From the NCBI GenBank assembly GCA_963732095.1, contig CAVSZA010000031.1, positions 62,001 to 126,000 on the forward strand: a stretch of 64,000 nucleotides of DNA, written 5' to 3'. Below the pieces are notes generated by a model that worked only from the letters and a program-made list of their open reading frames with translations, was not told the origin of the DNA and searched no databases. The translations under genes and the position numbers were made by a program. This DNA comes from AP-15 sp963732095. GTDB taxonomy: Bacteria > Pseudomonadota > Alphaproteobacteria > ATCC43930 > CGMCC-115725. Shown one piece after another: positions 36,560-44,923 of the stretch (within the stretch, counting starts at the first letter, position 1; each line of letters starts with the position of its first letter).

Positions 36560-36805
36560 CCACGGGCATGACCATCGCAGGCGGTTCTGGCGCCTGCGGC
36601 ACGGGCACGGGCGGCGCGGCTGTGGGCCTGAGCGCGATGTGGAGGGTGTGCGGATGCTGCTCCGTCATCACGCAGTTCGCGAATGCGTCGCTGGCCGGCT
36701 GGAAACCGTAAGACGCGCATGCCGCTCGGGACGCATCGACGGTCTGCATGGCATAGAACAGCCGGCGAGCAAAAGCGCCGCCGCGAGGGGTATCCGTTTC
36801 ACCAT
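36560..36805 (-). pseudogene. Small lipoprotein gene, frameshifted and truncated
   Basis: A very good ribosome site (AAGGAG) precedes the ATG at 36805, which opens MVKRIPLAAALLLAGCS with a lipobox (LAGC). The rest of the protein continues in another frame: MQTVDASRAACASYGFQPAS, DAFANCVMTEQ and a proline-rich tail. Two bases near 36750 separate the frames. The 3' end runs into the duplicated terminase segment at 36559, which has replaced its terminus. Such small cysteine-containing lipoproteins are common in this group; function unknown. Confidence 0.6.
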
Positions 36806-36970
36806 TTGTTGCTCCTTTTTTGAGGACCGTGCTCCGCCTGCCAACCGCCGAGCCAGCGCGCGTGCAGTGGGTTCAGTGCGGTTGGGGCAGCAGCCCTGCC
36901 TGTCTCAGAATGTCCCACGCTAGAAGCGACTTCGACTTTTGCATCACCCGCTCCGCAGAACCAGCCGACT

Positions 36971-37273
36971 GTGCCAGCCTTTTCCGGCGCAGAGATCGCT
37001 GCGCTTCTGGCGCGCGGCGATTGGTTGTTCGCGACGGGCGATGTCGCCGCGGGACGTCTTCTTTACGAGCGCGCCGCTAATGCGGGAGAAGCGCGAGCGG
37101 CGATGAGGTTGGGGCAGACTTTCGATCCCGTCTATCTGGATCACTCCCATATGCGTGGTTTGCGCGGGGATCCGGGTACGGCCGTGTTCTGGTATCGTCG
37201 CGCCCGCGACCTCGGCGCAACCGGGGTCGCCAGTCCGCTGGAAAGGCTCGAAACAAACGAAGGGAGGAATTGA
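36971..37273 (+). pseudogene. C-terminal part of a Sel1/TPR-like protein
   Basis: The frame reads SGAEIAALLARGDWLFATGD, then VAAGRLLYERAANAGEARAA with MRLGQTFDP and GTAVFWYRRARDLGA, the terminal repeats of TPR/Sel1-like proteins. The same frame is open upstream to about 36880 as a Pro/Ser/Thr-rich linker (TLEATSTFASPAPQNQP) without a start. The gene has lost its N-terminal part, which in relatives includes membrane or glycosyl-hydrolase-associated domains. 36806-36970 is otherwise empty. Confidence 0.55.
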
Positions 37274-37448
37274 CGTTAAGGAGCTTGACCAGCTCCGCGG
37301 CCCATTCGCGAGCCTCCGGCACCCTCCCGGCGTCTCGGAAGGCGAGGGCCTTCGCTAAGGCTTGATGGAGCGCCGACCGCTCGGCGGCAGATAGCTTTCC
37401 TGACCATGCGTCTCGGGCGCTACGAGCGGCAGCTGATTTGCTGCGCAT
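37077..37448 (-). CDS. Small helical hypothetical protein
   Basis: From the ATG at 37448 the first 60 residues look like real protein: SARDAWSGKLSAAERSALHQ, then ALAKALAFRDAGRVPEAREW and AAELVKLLN. The rest of the frame (to 37077) is arginine-rich and lies on the opposite strand of the TPR-like fragment, so the natural stop was probably near 37270 before a frame change. Function unknown. Confidence 0.4.
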   Translation of the reverse strand: MRSKSAAARSARDAWSGKLSAAERSALHQALAKALAFRDAGRVPEAREWAAELVKLLNVNSSLRLFRAFPADWRPRLRRGRGRDDTRTRPYPDPRANHAYGSDPDRRDRKSAPTSSPLALLPH

Positions 37449-38112
37449 TGGCACAGGTCCAAGGGTCCAATTCCGTTTCAACGGCGACAAATCTCGACCG
37501 TCAACGCCTCGATGGCAACGTCTATCCGTGCCAGTCGGTTCGCGGTGGAGCAGATCGAAGCCGAACTCGCGGATGTGAAAGTAGTGCCGTCGAGAAGCGC
37601 CTCCGCCGAGCCCGCCCGATAGCCAGGATTGCCGGCGGTTGGCGCGCCAAATTCGAGACCTCGCCCGCCAAACTCGGTTGTCCGTAGCGCGCGGTGAGCT
37701 TCTCCGGCTCGCCACGAATTACGCTCGACGCGCCGATCACCTCGACCGGCGAGCCTGGTAGTGTTAGCCGCGGCTCCCGCGATCCTCGGACACCTCGCGT
37801 CGATACCGCACGAGGTAATGGCGCCAGGAGGCAGCTTTTGGATCGCGGTGTCTTGGCTGATGGTCGGGGCTGTAGGGCTCGCTCCCATCCTCCTTTGCTG
37901 GCTCGGTCGGGTTATGGTCCAAGCCACGGGTAGCCGCCGCCGTCGTAGGCCGCCGATAGCATACCAACCATCGCCCTTTCGGCGAGCGGACCACTCGGGT
38001 TCTGAGCCGGCTGCCCGAGGCCCGGCTCTATAGTTATGGTTTCGCAACCGCCGGCATAGTTAATCCGTTCGACCCCGCCGGGGGATTTTACGATCTCAAA
38101 ACTCTTGCGGGC
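37449..38112. other. Region with a rightward coding remnant
   Basis: Around 37960-38130 the plus strand reads GERTTRVLSRLPEARLYSYG, then IVNPFDPAGGFYDLKTLAG and a stop, preceded by an in-frame TAG at 37957; it looks like an eroded gene end. A GTG frame at 37761-38033 encodes a possible hydrophobic segment (FWIAVSWLMVGAVGLAPILL). A long leftward frame (37478-38047) is arginine-rich and unlike protein. Nothing can be named. Confidence 0.3.
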
Positions 38113-38706
38113 TCAGGGTTGGCGGGCTGACGCACGACAGGCTCGGCCGATCTCCGCAACCTTATCCCGGACCTCGCCCTGATCCCGCCGTAGGCGCCGC
38201 GCGATCTCCTCTATCGAGACGCCGCGAACGAGCATCTCGCCCAGCGCGTTCATCTCCGCATCCGACCACTCTCTGCCGGTATTCACGGCCAGAGGTCCGT
38301 CATCTGCTTTGGCTCCCCGCGGATTGAGGATTGATGCGCCAACCAGGCGCAGTAGGGCTTCGTTTTCGGGACTTCCTGGCCCGCTGAGGAACGCACCGAG
38401 TTCTATATCGGTCACTTGACCGCCCGACGGAGCGTTCGCTTGGTGCCTGACGAACGCTGAGCCCGTCTCGGGATCGCGGGCTAGAAACCAAGTGTCGCCG
38501 TTGGGGCTTCGGTAGAGCTGTCTCATCTCTGCGCGCTGGGGGCCTAGCGCGGCGCCCTCTCTCCCGTTGGCCGAGACGATACGGAACCCTGCCTCGGCCA
38601 ATGCTGCGACGATGCGGGCGGCCAGAGCGTCGGGATCGCCGCGCGCCGTTTCATTGATTGTGTTCGCGATTATTCGCTCAACGGCCGAGATATCACCTTT
38701 CAACAT
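38113..38706 (-). CDS. Hypothetical protein with C-terminal helix-turn-helix-like segment
   Basis: AAGGAG lies 7 bases before the ATG at 38706, giving 197 residues. The N-terminus is helical (MLKGDISAVERIIANTIN), then ALAARIVAALAEAGFRIVSA. The end has EWSDAEMNALGEMLVRGVSI with EEIARRLRRDQGEVRDKVAE, a classic spaced HTH pattern as in GcrA/SANT-like C-termini. It may bind DNA. No family name can be given. It is divergent from the short helical protein gene at 38807, sharing a 100-bp promoter region. Confidence 0.6.
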   Translation of the reverse strand: MLKGDISAVERIIANTINETARGDPDALAARIVAALAEAGFRIVSANGREGAALGPQRAEMRQLYRSPNGDTWFLARDPETGSAFVRHQANAPSGGQVTDIELGAFLSGPGSPENEALLRLVGASILNPRGAKADDGPLAVNTGREWSDAEMNALGEMLVRGVSIEEIARRLRRDQGEVRDKVAEIGRACRASARQP

Positions 38707-38806
38707 TTCCGCTCTCCTTGGCTCCCTTGGGGCTAACATCGAGCCGCATCCGTCCGTTGCCGAGCGCGGGCTGGCCGCCTTTGGTTACTCGCCTTATCTA
38801 CGGTCC

Positions 38807-39022
38807 ATGAACCTTGACCTAACCGACGAAGAAGCCGCCGCTCTCGCCCAAGAGCTTCACGACATCGTCGAGAACGACCGCTACCCGTTCTCCCCGCGCG
38901 TCCGCACGCTGAGGGGCATACTCGCCAAGCTCAGACCGGAGCCGGTGCGCAAGCCCTTGCCGCTGCGGAAGGTGTATGCGCCGCCGCGAGCAACGGCCGC
39001 CAGAAGGCGGCGGCGCGGGTGA
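38807..39022 (+). CDS. Short helical protein, paralogue 1
   Basis: The 71-residue protein reads MNLDLTDEEAAALAQELHDI, then VENDRYPFSPRVRTLRGILA and KLRPEPVRKPLP, ending in an Arg-rich tail. The LTDEE..AL..EL..I...DRYPFSPR..TL..IL..L pattern is repeated by a degenerate copy at 40451-40600 and a diverged copy at 41607-41786. Proteins like it are frequent and uncharacterised in Bradyrhizobium relatives. The basic C-terminus suggests nucleic-acid contact (inference). Confidence 0.65.
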   Translation: MNLDLTDEEAAALAQELHDIVENDRYPFSPRVRTLRGILAKLRPEPVRKPLPLRKVYAPPRATAARRRRRG

Positions 39023-39082
39023 AAGGGCTCTCCAAGCAGTGAAACTGGTGTTAGGGTTCCATCCTTCCCATGGGAGCCCGCT

Positions 39083-39379
39083 ATGAAATTCAGTTTCGCA
39101 ACGATCGCCCTCACCCTTGCGGCCGTAGTTCCCGCGGCGGCGCAGACCAACTACTACAATGGATGGCAGCAACAGCCCGGCTATACGGACACCCGCCCAA
39201 ACCAAGCGCCAATGTACGGCATCCAGAATGGTGTCGGCGGTTACATGACCCAGCCGCCGGGGCAGTCACCCATGTACGGCATCCAGAACGGCGTTGGTGG
39301 GAATGGCGTCGGTGGATATGGCGTTGGCGGCGGACCAGCGCCGGTGCCACCGGGATATATCAACCGGCAGGGTCGCTGA
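39083..39379 (+). CDS. Exported Gly/Gln/Pro-rich small protein with internal repeat
   Basis: The 98-residue product has a signal peptide (MKFSFATIALTLAAVVPAAA, cleavage after AQ or AAA). It then carries two copies of the 11-residue unit PMYGIQNGVGG at about residues 43-53 and 63-73, each preceded by a Q/P-rich segment, then GNGVGGYGVGGG. The DNA repeats as well. The low-complexity Gly-rich tail suggests a surface or structural role. No family recognised. Confidence 0.62.
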   Translation: MKFSFATIALTLAAVVPAAAQTNYYNGWQQQPGYTDTRPNQAPMYGIQNGVGGYMTQPPGQSPMYGIQNGVGGNGVGGYGVGGGPAPVPPGYINRQGR

Positions 39380-39673
39380 TGGTGCCCCGCAACGGGTTCA
39401 TCGAAAGCGAGTGTTTGGTGCAAGGAAAGCCAGCATCAGGTCGAGCCCCGATCCCGCCGAGATGGCCCAGCGGTACTGCGCCGAAACGCCCATGCTCGAT
39501 TGGCGTGAGCGGCTAACCTCCTCCCGCTACGGCAGCCGGCAGGTCGATATGGTGGTGAGCGGGACTAAGCGGCGGTAGCGCCACCACTAGCACGCGCACA
39601 CCGTCGCCAGAACCAGAGCCGAAACGCCAGATGCTCACTGCGCCTTCGGCGAGCAATCGCGCGCTACCGGGCT

Positions 39674-39802
39674 TCAAATGCCGCGAATGAGCAGCACCAT
39701 CCCGGCCCCGGCGATCACCATTCGCGAAGCGGCGCCAGCCCCGGCCCAAAAGCCGGCGGCCCAGTCTTCCGCGTGATGTAGCATTTCGGGCCAATTGATC
39801 AT
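39674..39802 (-). CDS. 42-residue putative membrane peptide
   Basis: The ATG at 39802 has GGAG six bases upstream and opens MINWPEMLHHAEDWAAGFWA, then GAGAASRMVIAGAGMVLLIR, GI and a stop. A polar N-terminal helix followed by a glycine-rich hydrophobic helix gives one predicted membrane span. It resembles small phage-region membrane proteins but no family is recognised. The flanking 39380-39673 and 39803-39960 show no other gene. Confidence 0.45.
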   Translation of the reverse strand: MINWPEMLHHAEDWAAGFWAGAGAASRMVIAGAGMVLLIRGI

Positions 39803-39960
39803 TGCAGGCTCCATGATAACGAGAGTTGATGCGGTTAAGACACGAAGTTAGCGGGGCGAAGTTTCCGTTCAATCGCAATCAGGCAGAAAACTTGGCTACC
39901 GCTGTAACGCGCCATGTGGGTATAGTGAAGCGAGTTCTGAGAACCCAGAGGGAGGAACAG

Positions 39961-40392
39961 ATGAAACGCTCTTTCTTGCTAGGTGTATCCGGTCTCGCGG
40001 TCGCTGCGTGCGCGCCACAGCAACCCCCGCCGCCGACCACAGCGGCGCCGCCGCCGAGTTATGCAACGGGATCCCCCAGCGCCACGACGACTTTCTACGA
40101 TGGAACGTACATTGGTAGTTTTACCCAGAATATGAGCGCCAGCGGATCGGGATGCCTAAATTTCCCTGTGGCACCTGCTCTGACGATCCGCAACGGCGTT
40201 GCGCAGTTCGCAGCGCTCGACCTCACGTATCAAGGATACGTAACTCCGCAAGGCGACGTGAACATGCAGACCCCGGCGGGCCAAACATTCATGGGACACA
40301 TAGATCCTAATTATAAGCTCACAGGCCGGACGACCGGGAGGTGCGTCTATGACGCAACCTGGCAGCGGCGGGTTGGGCAAAAGCCGAGCTAA
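39961..40392 (+). CDS. Lipoprotein of unknown function
   Basis: GGAGGAACAG precedes the ATG at 39961. The 143-residue product has a lipoprotein signal (MKRSFLLGVSGLAVAAC, lipidated at Cys17) followed by a proline-rich spacer. The body is a small beta-rich domain: FYDGTYIGSFTQNMSASGSG, then APALTIRNGVAQFAALDLTY and TPQGDVNMQTPAG with RCVYDATWQRR at the end. Two cysteines (GC.N and RC.Y) may pair. I recall this layout from Bradyrhizobium-type lipoproteins; function is unknown. Confidence 0.7.
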   Translation: MKRSFLLGVSGLAVAACAPQQPPPPTTAAPPPSYATGSPSATTTFYDGTYIGSFTQNMSASGSGCLNFPVAPALTIRNGVAQFAALDLTYQGYVTPQGDVNMQTPAGQTFMGHIDPNYKLTGRTTGRCVYDATWQRRVGQKPS

Positions 40393-40450
40393 TGTGATTA
40401 TGAGACCTCGCCGACTGGCTCCGCTATTAAAGCTCGCGGTCGCTGAGTAG

Positions 40451-40600
40451 CATCATCCCGATCGCTACCCCCTCAGTCCACGCATTGTGGCACTGAAGGA
40501 GATCCTGGGGTTGTTACGGCCGGAGCCCGAACGCGAGCGCCCGCCGCCGCCACAGCATTACGAGCTGCCGAGCAAGGGTAGGTATCGGCGGCGAGGTTAA
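40451..40600 (+). pseudogene. Short helical protein, paralogue 2 (degenerate)
   Basis: After an in-frame TAG at 40448 the frame reads PDRYPLSPRIVALKEILGLL, then RPEPERERPPPPQHYELPSK and an Arg-rich end, parallel to paralogue 1 at 38807. The N-terminal half is missing behind the stop codon and no start remains. It lies 17 bp before the FRG gene. Confidence 0.55.
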
Positions 40601-40617
40601 ATTGAAAAGGCTTACGT

Positions 40618-41391
40618 ATGACCCCACGCGATCACACATCAGACATCAAGATCGAGGACGTCCGCCAAATTGTCGAGATATGCAACCCCACCACTTTGGG
40701 GTTCAATTTCGATCAGGGTTTCTGGCGCGGCCATGGTGACGCAGAATGGCCGCTACTCCCGCACGTGTTTCGGCGCAATCCTTTCCCAGGTGACCCGATG
40801 TACTGCGAGAGTGGCCTAATCGGCCATTTCTTGGTGCGTGCGCCGAGCCGATCCCATACGAAAACCCCCGAACCCAACGACTATTTCGGATGGCTATTCC
40901 TAGCCCAACATTATGGACTGCCAACCCGTCTGCTTGACTGGAGCGAAAGTTCGCTGGTCGCCTCGTATTTCGCTGTCACAGAGGATCATGAAGATCGCGA
41001 CGGCTGTATTTGGGCGCTGTGGCCAGGAATGTTAAATAAGCATTTCCACGCTTCCTTTGACCTCGTGCAGATACGGGACCCCAAGGTAGTTGAGATCGCG
41101 GAAAGCGCATTCACTCCGGGAAAGCACTGCGATCAGGTCATCATCGCCATTGATGGGCGTGAAATTGATCCTCGAATGCTTGCGCAGATGGGAAGATTTA
41201 CACTCCACAGCATTTCCACCGCTATGGAGCACTTGCCTGGCAGTGCCGGTTGGCTACGCAGATATATCATACCAAAAGAGCACAAGCAAAAGGTTCGGCG
41301 CCAACTAGCCACAATGGGCATCAGACGTTCAAATCTGTTTCCAGACCTGTCCAATCTTGCTTCCGAACTTCGCGAGACGCGTTTTGGTTAG
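40618..41391 (+). CDS. FRG-domain protein
   Basis: The 257-residue protein has the FRG hallmark GFWRGHGDAEWPLLPHVFR (34-52) and the second conserved block FLAQHYGLPTRLLDWSESSL (94-113) with ASYFAV. The domain is named for its Phe-Arg-Gly motif and is widespread in single-gene phage-defence or toxin-like loci; its activity is unknown. The gene is AT-richer than its neighbours, consistent with transfer. It stands alone, with a degenerate short gene before and a related short gene after it. Confidence 0.82.
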   Translation: MTPRDHTSDIKIEDVRQIVEICNPTTLGFNFDQGFWRGHGDAEWPLLPHVFRRNPFPGDPMYCESGLIGHFLVRAPSRSHTKTPEPNDYFGWLFLAQHYGLPTRLLDWSESSLVASYFAVTEDHEDRDGCIWALWPGMLNKHFHASFDLVQIRDPKVVEIAESAFTPGKHCDQVIIAIDGREIDPRMLAQMGRFTLHSISTAMEHLPGSAGWLRRYIIPKEHKQKVRRQLATMGIRRSNLFPDLSNLASELRETRFG

Positions 41392-41606
41392 TGGATCCAC
41401 TCCGCATCGGGCCGGCCATCCCGGACCACCCGAGCTGGGATGACCAGGTAGCGACCCGGGACCCCCATTGATCCGTATGCCGCGGTAGGTGGGGCTGGTT
41501 GAAACCTTCAATGAAGTCCTCGATCTCCTGTTAGCATCTCCTCGTCCCGCATGGCCTGGTGGGAGGCCGAGCCTTGCCGTCACTTCGTTTACGGGCCATA
41601 TTTGAC

Positions 41607-41786
41607 ATGATGCAGCGGCTAGATCTTACCGATAACGAACGCGCCGTCCTGATCACGGCGCTGCGCCGGCTTGTCGATTTCGACCCGCGGTTGCTATCGC
41701 CCCAGACCCATGCGTTGAAGGCCATTCTCGAACGGCTGGAGCCGCATAAGCCGCAACCCATACCCGACACTGCGGGCACCGGCTGA
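41607..41786 (+). CDS. Short helical protein, paralogue 3
   Basis: From the ATG at 41607 (41610 also possible) the 59-residue product reads MMQRLDLTDNERAVLITALR, then RLVDFDPRLLSPQTHALKAI with LERLEP. It keeps the LTDxE, D-R-x-x-SP and AL..IL..LEP spacing of paralogue 1 but is strongly diverged. 41392-41606 before it and 41787-42140 after it hold no recognisable gene. Confidence 0.55.
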   Translation: MMQRLDLTDNERAVLITALRRLVDFDPRLLSPQTHALKAILERLEPHKPQPIPDTAGTG

Positions 41787-42140
41787 GCCTGCCGCGACGC
41801 GGGTGTTCGTGCGTGGCGTTCGCCTGGTCCACGTCCATCATCGTGGCCCGCTGGAAGTGGGCCACTGCGGCGGCTACTGCGTTCAGACGCTGGAACCGTC
41901 TCACGTCGCCGGGCAGTGGCGGAAGCTCAGCCCCAGTGCCAATTTGATGGTCGATCCCGGACGCGAGGTGGGTGATACGGGATACAGGAGCGCCCGGAGT
42001 AGGCCGCTACCCGTTACCGCGTTCGACGAGACTGACCCGGTGGCGGCGGGACGGGGCCGGGGAGCTTGGGGTTATTGGTGCGGAGGCGTCCAGTAGGAGG
42101 CGAGGCTTTATCGGCCAGGCCGTCAAATCCGAAGCATGCC

Positions 42141-42311
42141 TCAATACTGCACCGTGCCATGTTCACTGGTGTGCGGCGGGTAATACCCGGGTCCGTAGTA
42201 AACAGGCCCGGAGTAGGGAGGTGCACTGTATCCGTATCCGGGGCTAGGGTATGGCGCACACGCTGACAGGGCTGCCAATAGGCCGAAGAGAATCGTCAGG
42301 GTTTTGAGCAT
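42141..42311 (-). CDS. Small Tyr/Pro/Gly-rich lipoprotein
   Basis: GGAAGG precedes the ATG at 42311. The 56-residue product has a lipoprotein signal (MLKTLTILFGLLAALSAC, lipidated at Cys18) and a short mature part YPSPGYGYSAPPYSGPVYYG ending VQY. Such tyrosine-rich mini lipoproteins sit in the outer membrane of many alphaproteobacteria with no known role. 42312-42462 is intergenic. Confidence 0.6.
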   Translation of the reverse strand: MLKTLTILFGLLAALSACAPYPSPGYGYSAPPYSGPVYYGPGYYPPHTSEHGTVQY

Positions 42312-42462
42312 CGAAGCCTTCCGCTCTGCAAAGGTGACCCGTCTCATCGGATTGCGGACCCCACGCCCGCGAACATCGTCTCACGACGTTGACGTGTCCT
42401 TTGGTTGGGGTCAACACCGCTGCCTCGGTGGACGGCATATAGGGCGGGCGACTAGGGCGGGC

Positions 42463-42647
42463 GACCTGGTCAAGCCCGATTGTGCCGCCTGCCACCACGT
42501 CGCGCTGCTGACGCCGAGGCGCTGCTGAAGGCTGAGCTGAGGCCGGCCGCGAAGGTTCTCGGCCTCAAAGCACGGCTCCGGTGCCGCGGGTGCGGGAAGA
42601 AGGGGCGGGCTGTGGTTTCGGTGAAGTGGCGGGGGCAGGGCGGCTAG
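42463..42647 (+). pseudogene. Zinc-ribbon-like small protein with a frameshift
   Basis: The frame starting near 42463 reads DLVKPDCAACHHVALLTP and meets a stop (TGA) after PRRC. Adding one base near 42512 gives EALLKAELRPAAKVLGLKAR and LRCRGCGKKGRAVVSVKW to a stop at 42647. Two CxxC pairs (CAAC and CRGC) make a plausible zinc ribbon. The start is unclear. I recall similar short proteins in this group. Confidence 0.45.
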
Positions 42648-42821
42648 ATCAGGCGAGCGGCTCAAAGCTTCGGAGAAGGAGCGGCGCCGGTTGGGGGATT
42701 ACTCTCGACACCGCTCCCGCTCGGCTTGGTCCGGCCGGGTAAGATCGCCTAGCTTGGCGATCATGACCCGCGACGGGTGCTCGACCCACAACTGTCCCCC
42801 GTATGCTGATACGATGTCGCG

Positions 42822-43463
42822 ATGTCGTTCGCGCCTGCATTCGATGCCGAGTTTCGAGCCCGCTTGCGTGTGTTGTTGGCTTGGCGGCGTGACGTACGGC
42901 GGTTTCGCTGCGACCCGCTGCCGGAGGGCGCGGTCGAGCGGCTGCTCGAACTCGCTTGCCTGGCGCCGTCAGTAGGTTTGAGCCAGCCTTGGCGGTTCGT
43001 CCTGGTCAATGATCCTTCGCGCCGTGCAGAGGTCCGGCGGAATTTCGCGGCCTGCAACGCAGAGGCGCTTGCCGACCAGACCCCGGAACGTGCCGCGCAA
43101 TACGCTCGGCTGAAGCTTGCCGGGCTCGATGACGCGCCGTGCCACATAGCCGTCTTTGCCGATCGCGAAACCGCCCAGGGACATGGTCTCGGCCGGTACA
43201 CGATGTCTGAGATGATCGAGTATTCGGCGGTCGCCGCGGTCCATACTTTGTGGCTGTCGGCCCGGGCTGAGGGGATCGGCATGGGATGGGTGTCAATCCT
43301 CGATCCTCGAACGATCACTGCGATCCTCGATGTCCCCGCCTACTGGAAGCTGATCGGCTACTTCTGCTTGGGTTTCCCGGAAGCTGAGGACGATGTGCCC
43401 GTATTACAGCGATCACGGTGGGAGGAGCGCCGTCCGGCTGCGTCGTTCCTGCTTCGCCGTTGA
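42822..43463 (+). CDS. bluB: 5,6-dimethylbenzimidazole synthase BluB
   Basis: The 213-residue protein shows the BluB pattern: WRRDVRRFRCDPLPEGAVER (21-40) with the flavin-binding Arg cluster, LAPSVGLSQPWRFVLV (47-62) and GIGMGWVSILDP followed by GYFCLGFPE. BluB is a nitroreductase-fold enzyme that cleaves FMNH2 with O2 to form the lower ligand of vitamin B12. No other cobalamin genes are in the window, and no B12 riboswitch was recognised upstream. Start at ATG 42822. It is well conserved despite the eroded surroundings. Confidence 0.88.
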   Translation: MSFAPAFDAEFRARLRVLLAWRRDVRRFRCDPLPEGAVERLLELACLAPSVGLSQPWRFVLVNDPSRRAEVRRNFAACNAEALADQTPERAAQYARLKLAGLDDAPCHIAVFADRETAQGHGLGRYTMSEMIEYSAVAAVHTLWLSARAEGIGMGWVSILDPRTITAILDVPAYWKLIGYFCLGFPEAEDDVPVLQRSRWEERRPAASFLLRR

Positions 43464-43786
43464 TCCACCAACCGACCATACGACGAAGTGGCTCGGTAAT
43501 GTCCGCTCCGAGGACAACAACGATTGCTGATGGACCACTGGAGCGGCGCTTCCGGCGCGTGCTGATACAGTCGATTATTGGCTGACGCAGGAGAGGCGGC
43601 GGCTGGCGGACGCAGTTTGTGCCCCGGAGCCGCCGGCAGGTGGCGGATGAGATCCGGAAGGCCGATCGCGAGCGGCTGCGGAAGGCGTTTCTGGTAATCG
43701 GCATCGCAACCCGGCACCAAGGCGATGTCCGGCGTTGAGGATGTCCGATAGAAATGGGCCGATGCCACCCAGACCGGGAGCCCCAA

Positions 43787-43888
43787 GTGAAGAAGACCGC
43801 CAAATCGAGCAAGACGATCCGGGCGAACAAACGCAAGGCCAGGCTGAAAGCGAAACATCGCGGCCAGCGAGCGCGGGCGACTGGCTGA
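43787..43888 (+). CDS. 33-residue Lys/Arg-rich peptide
   Basis: GGGAG lies 7 bases before the GTG at 43787, which opens MKKTAKSSKTIRANKRKARL, then KAKHRGQRARATG and a stop. More than 40 percent of residues are Lys or Arg, as in small nucleic-acid-binding or ribosome-associated peptides. I recall similar tiny ORFs in Bradyrhizobium relatives. The flanks (43464-43786 and 43889-44224) show no recognised gene, only eroded frames. Confidence 0.42.
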   Translation: MKKTAKSSKTIRANKRKARLKAKHRGQRARATG

Positions 43889-44224
43889 GCCATAGCGAAA
43901 GCGGAGCCAAAGGGATCGTCTCGAAGCGGCCTTGGCTCACGCTTGCCCGGATGGCAAGCCAGGCTGGCAGGGCTCCACGTTGGCGCCTTCTGGGACCCCG
44001 GTGACCCGGCGTTGATATCATTGCCGGGGCCAGCCTGGCTCGACGCACGGTAAACCCCTCCTCGGTCGAGCGTCAAAATCCGGTTCTTCAACGAATGCTA
44101 CGGGCGCTCGCTACAAGCTGACCCCGAAGAGCTGCCCCACCCGCGCCGGAAGGTTGAAGGCTGCAACATCGCGGGCCATGCCAGCAACCCGAGGGCCGAG
44201 CCAGGCTGGGGTAGCCAACGGTAA

Positions 44225-44662
44225 TTAGGCCCGGCTCGGCGATAGGGCGGACGCGGACGCCGGCGCGCGCAGGCGATCGAGGCTCCATTCGCCACCACCG
44301 GCGACCCAGAAATAGAGGAAGACGAAGCAGTAGACGATTGCCAACTCCCCGCCGTTGAGCAGCGGGAAGAAACCCCTCGGCGCATGTGCCATGAAATAGG
44401 CGACCGCCATGTTACCCGCGAGGATGAAGGCGACGGTGCGGGTGAACAAACCCAGCGCGAGCAGCAAACCGCCCACCAACTCCAATAAGCCTTGGAGGCC
44501 CGGATTTAAGGTGAACAGGGCGTAGGGCGCATGGTTCGGTTGGTGCGGGAAATCCAAGATCTTTGCGAGGCCGTGTTCCATGTAGAGCAATCCCACCATC
44601 ATCCGCAGGATGCTCAACATGCGTGGCTCCCAGGTGAGCCGCAAAGTTGCAAAACCGGGCAT
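44225..44662 (-). CDS. DoxX-family membrane protein
   Basis: GGGGAGG precedes the ATG at 44662. The 145-residue protein has four hydrophobic helices and the family motifs LRMMVGLLYMEHGLAKILDF, LELVGGLLLALGLFTR and FMAHAPRGFFPLLNGGELAI with YCFVFLYFW. DoxX-like proteins are small inner-membrane proteins, some linked to quinone or thiol redox processes. It stands upstream of, and in the same direction as, no other gene nearby; the cyclase at 44924 is also leftward but separated by about 260 bp. Confidence 0.83.
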   Translation of the reverse strand: MPGFATLRLTWEPRMLSILRMMVGLLYMEHGLAKILDFPHQPNHAPYALFTLNPGLQGLLELVGGLLLALGLFTRTVAFILAGNMAVAYFMAHAPRGFFPLLNGGELAIVYCFVFLYFWVAGGGEWSLDRLRAPASASALSPSRA

Positions 44663-44923
44663 GGATTATCCTCCCCAAAAGGCCGGCGATCTCTTCTGTC
44701 GCCTGCGCATGAGAGTAAATTTGTCCGCAGCGATCGTGCAACCATGAGCGATTGTCTAGCAAGCCCGCCGGCCCAGACGGGCTTGTCAAAGGCGCTGGTG
44801 CGCCACGGGCCGATCCGGGGGCGGCGCTGGCCGCGTTGCTGGGGGGTGAGCGCCGGGCATATTCATTCGGGTGAGGGACCGCCCGGGTAGGCGAACCCTC
44901 AGCCGGGGATCAGCCCCAGCCTG

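Noticed and set aside
37478..38047. 189-codon leftward frame
   Set aside because: Arg-rich and without domains; a better coding signal is on the plus strand at its left end.
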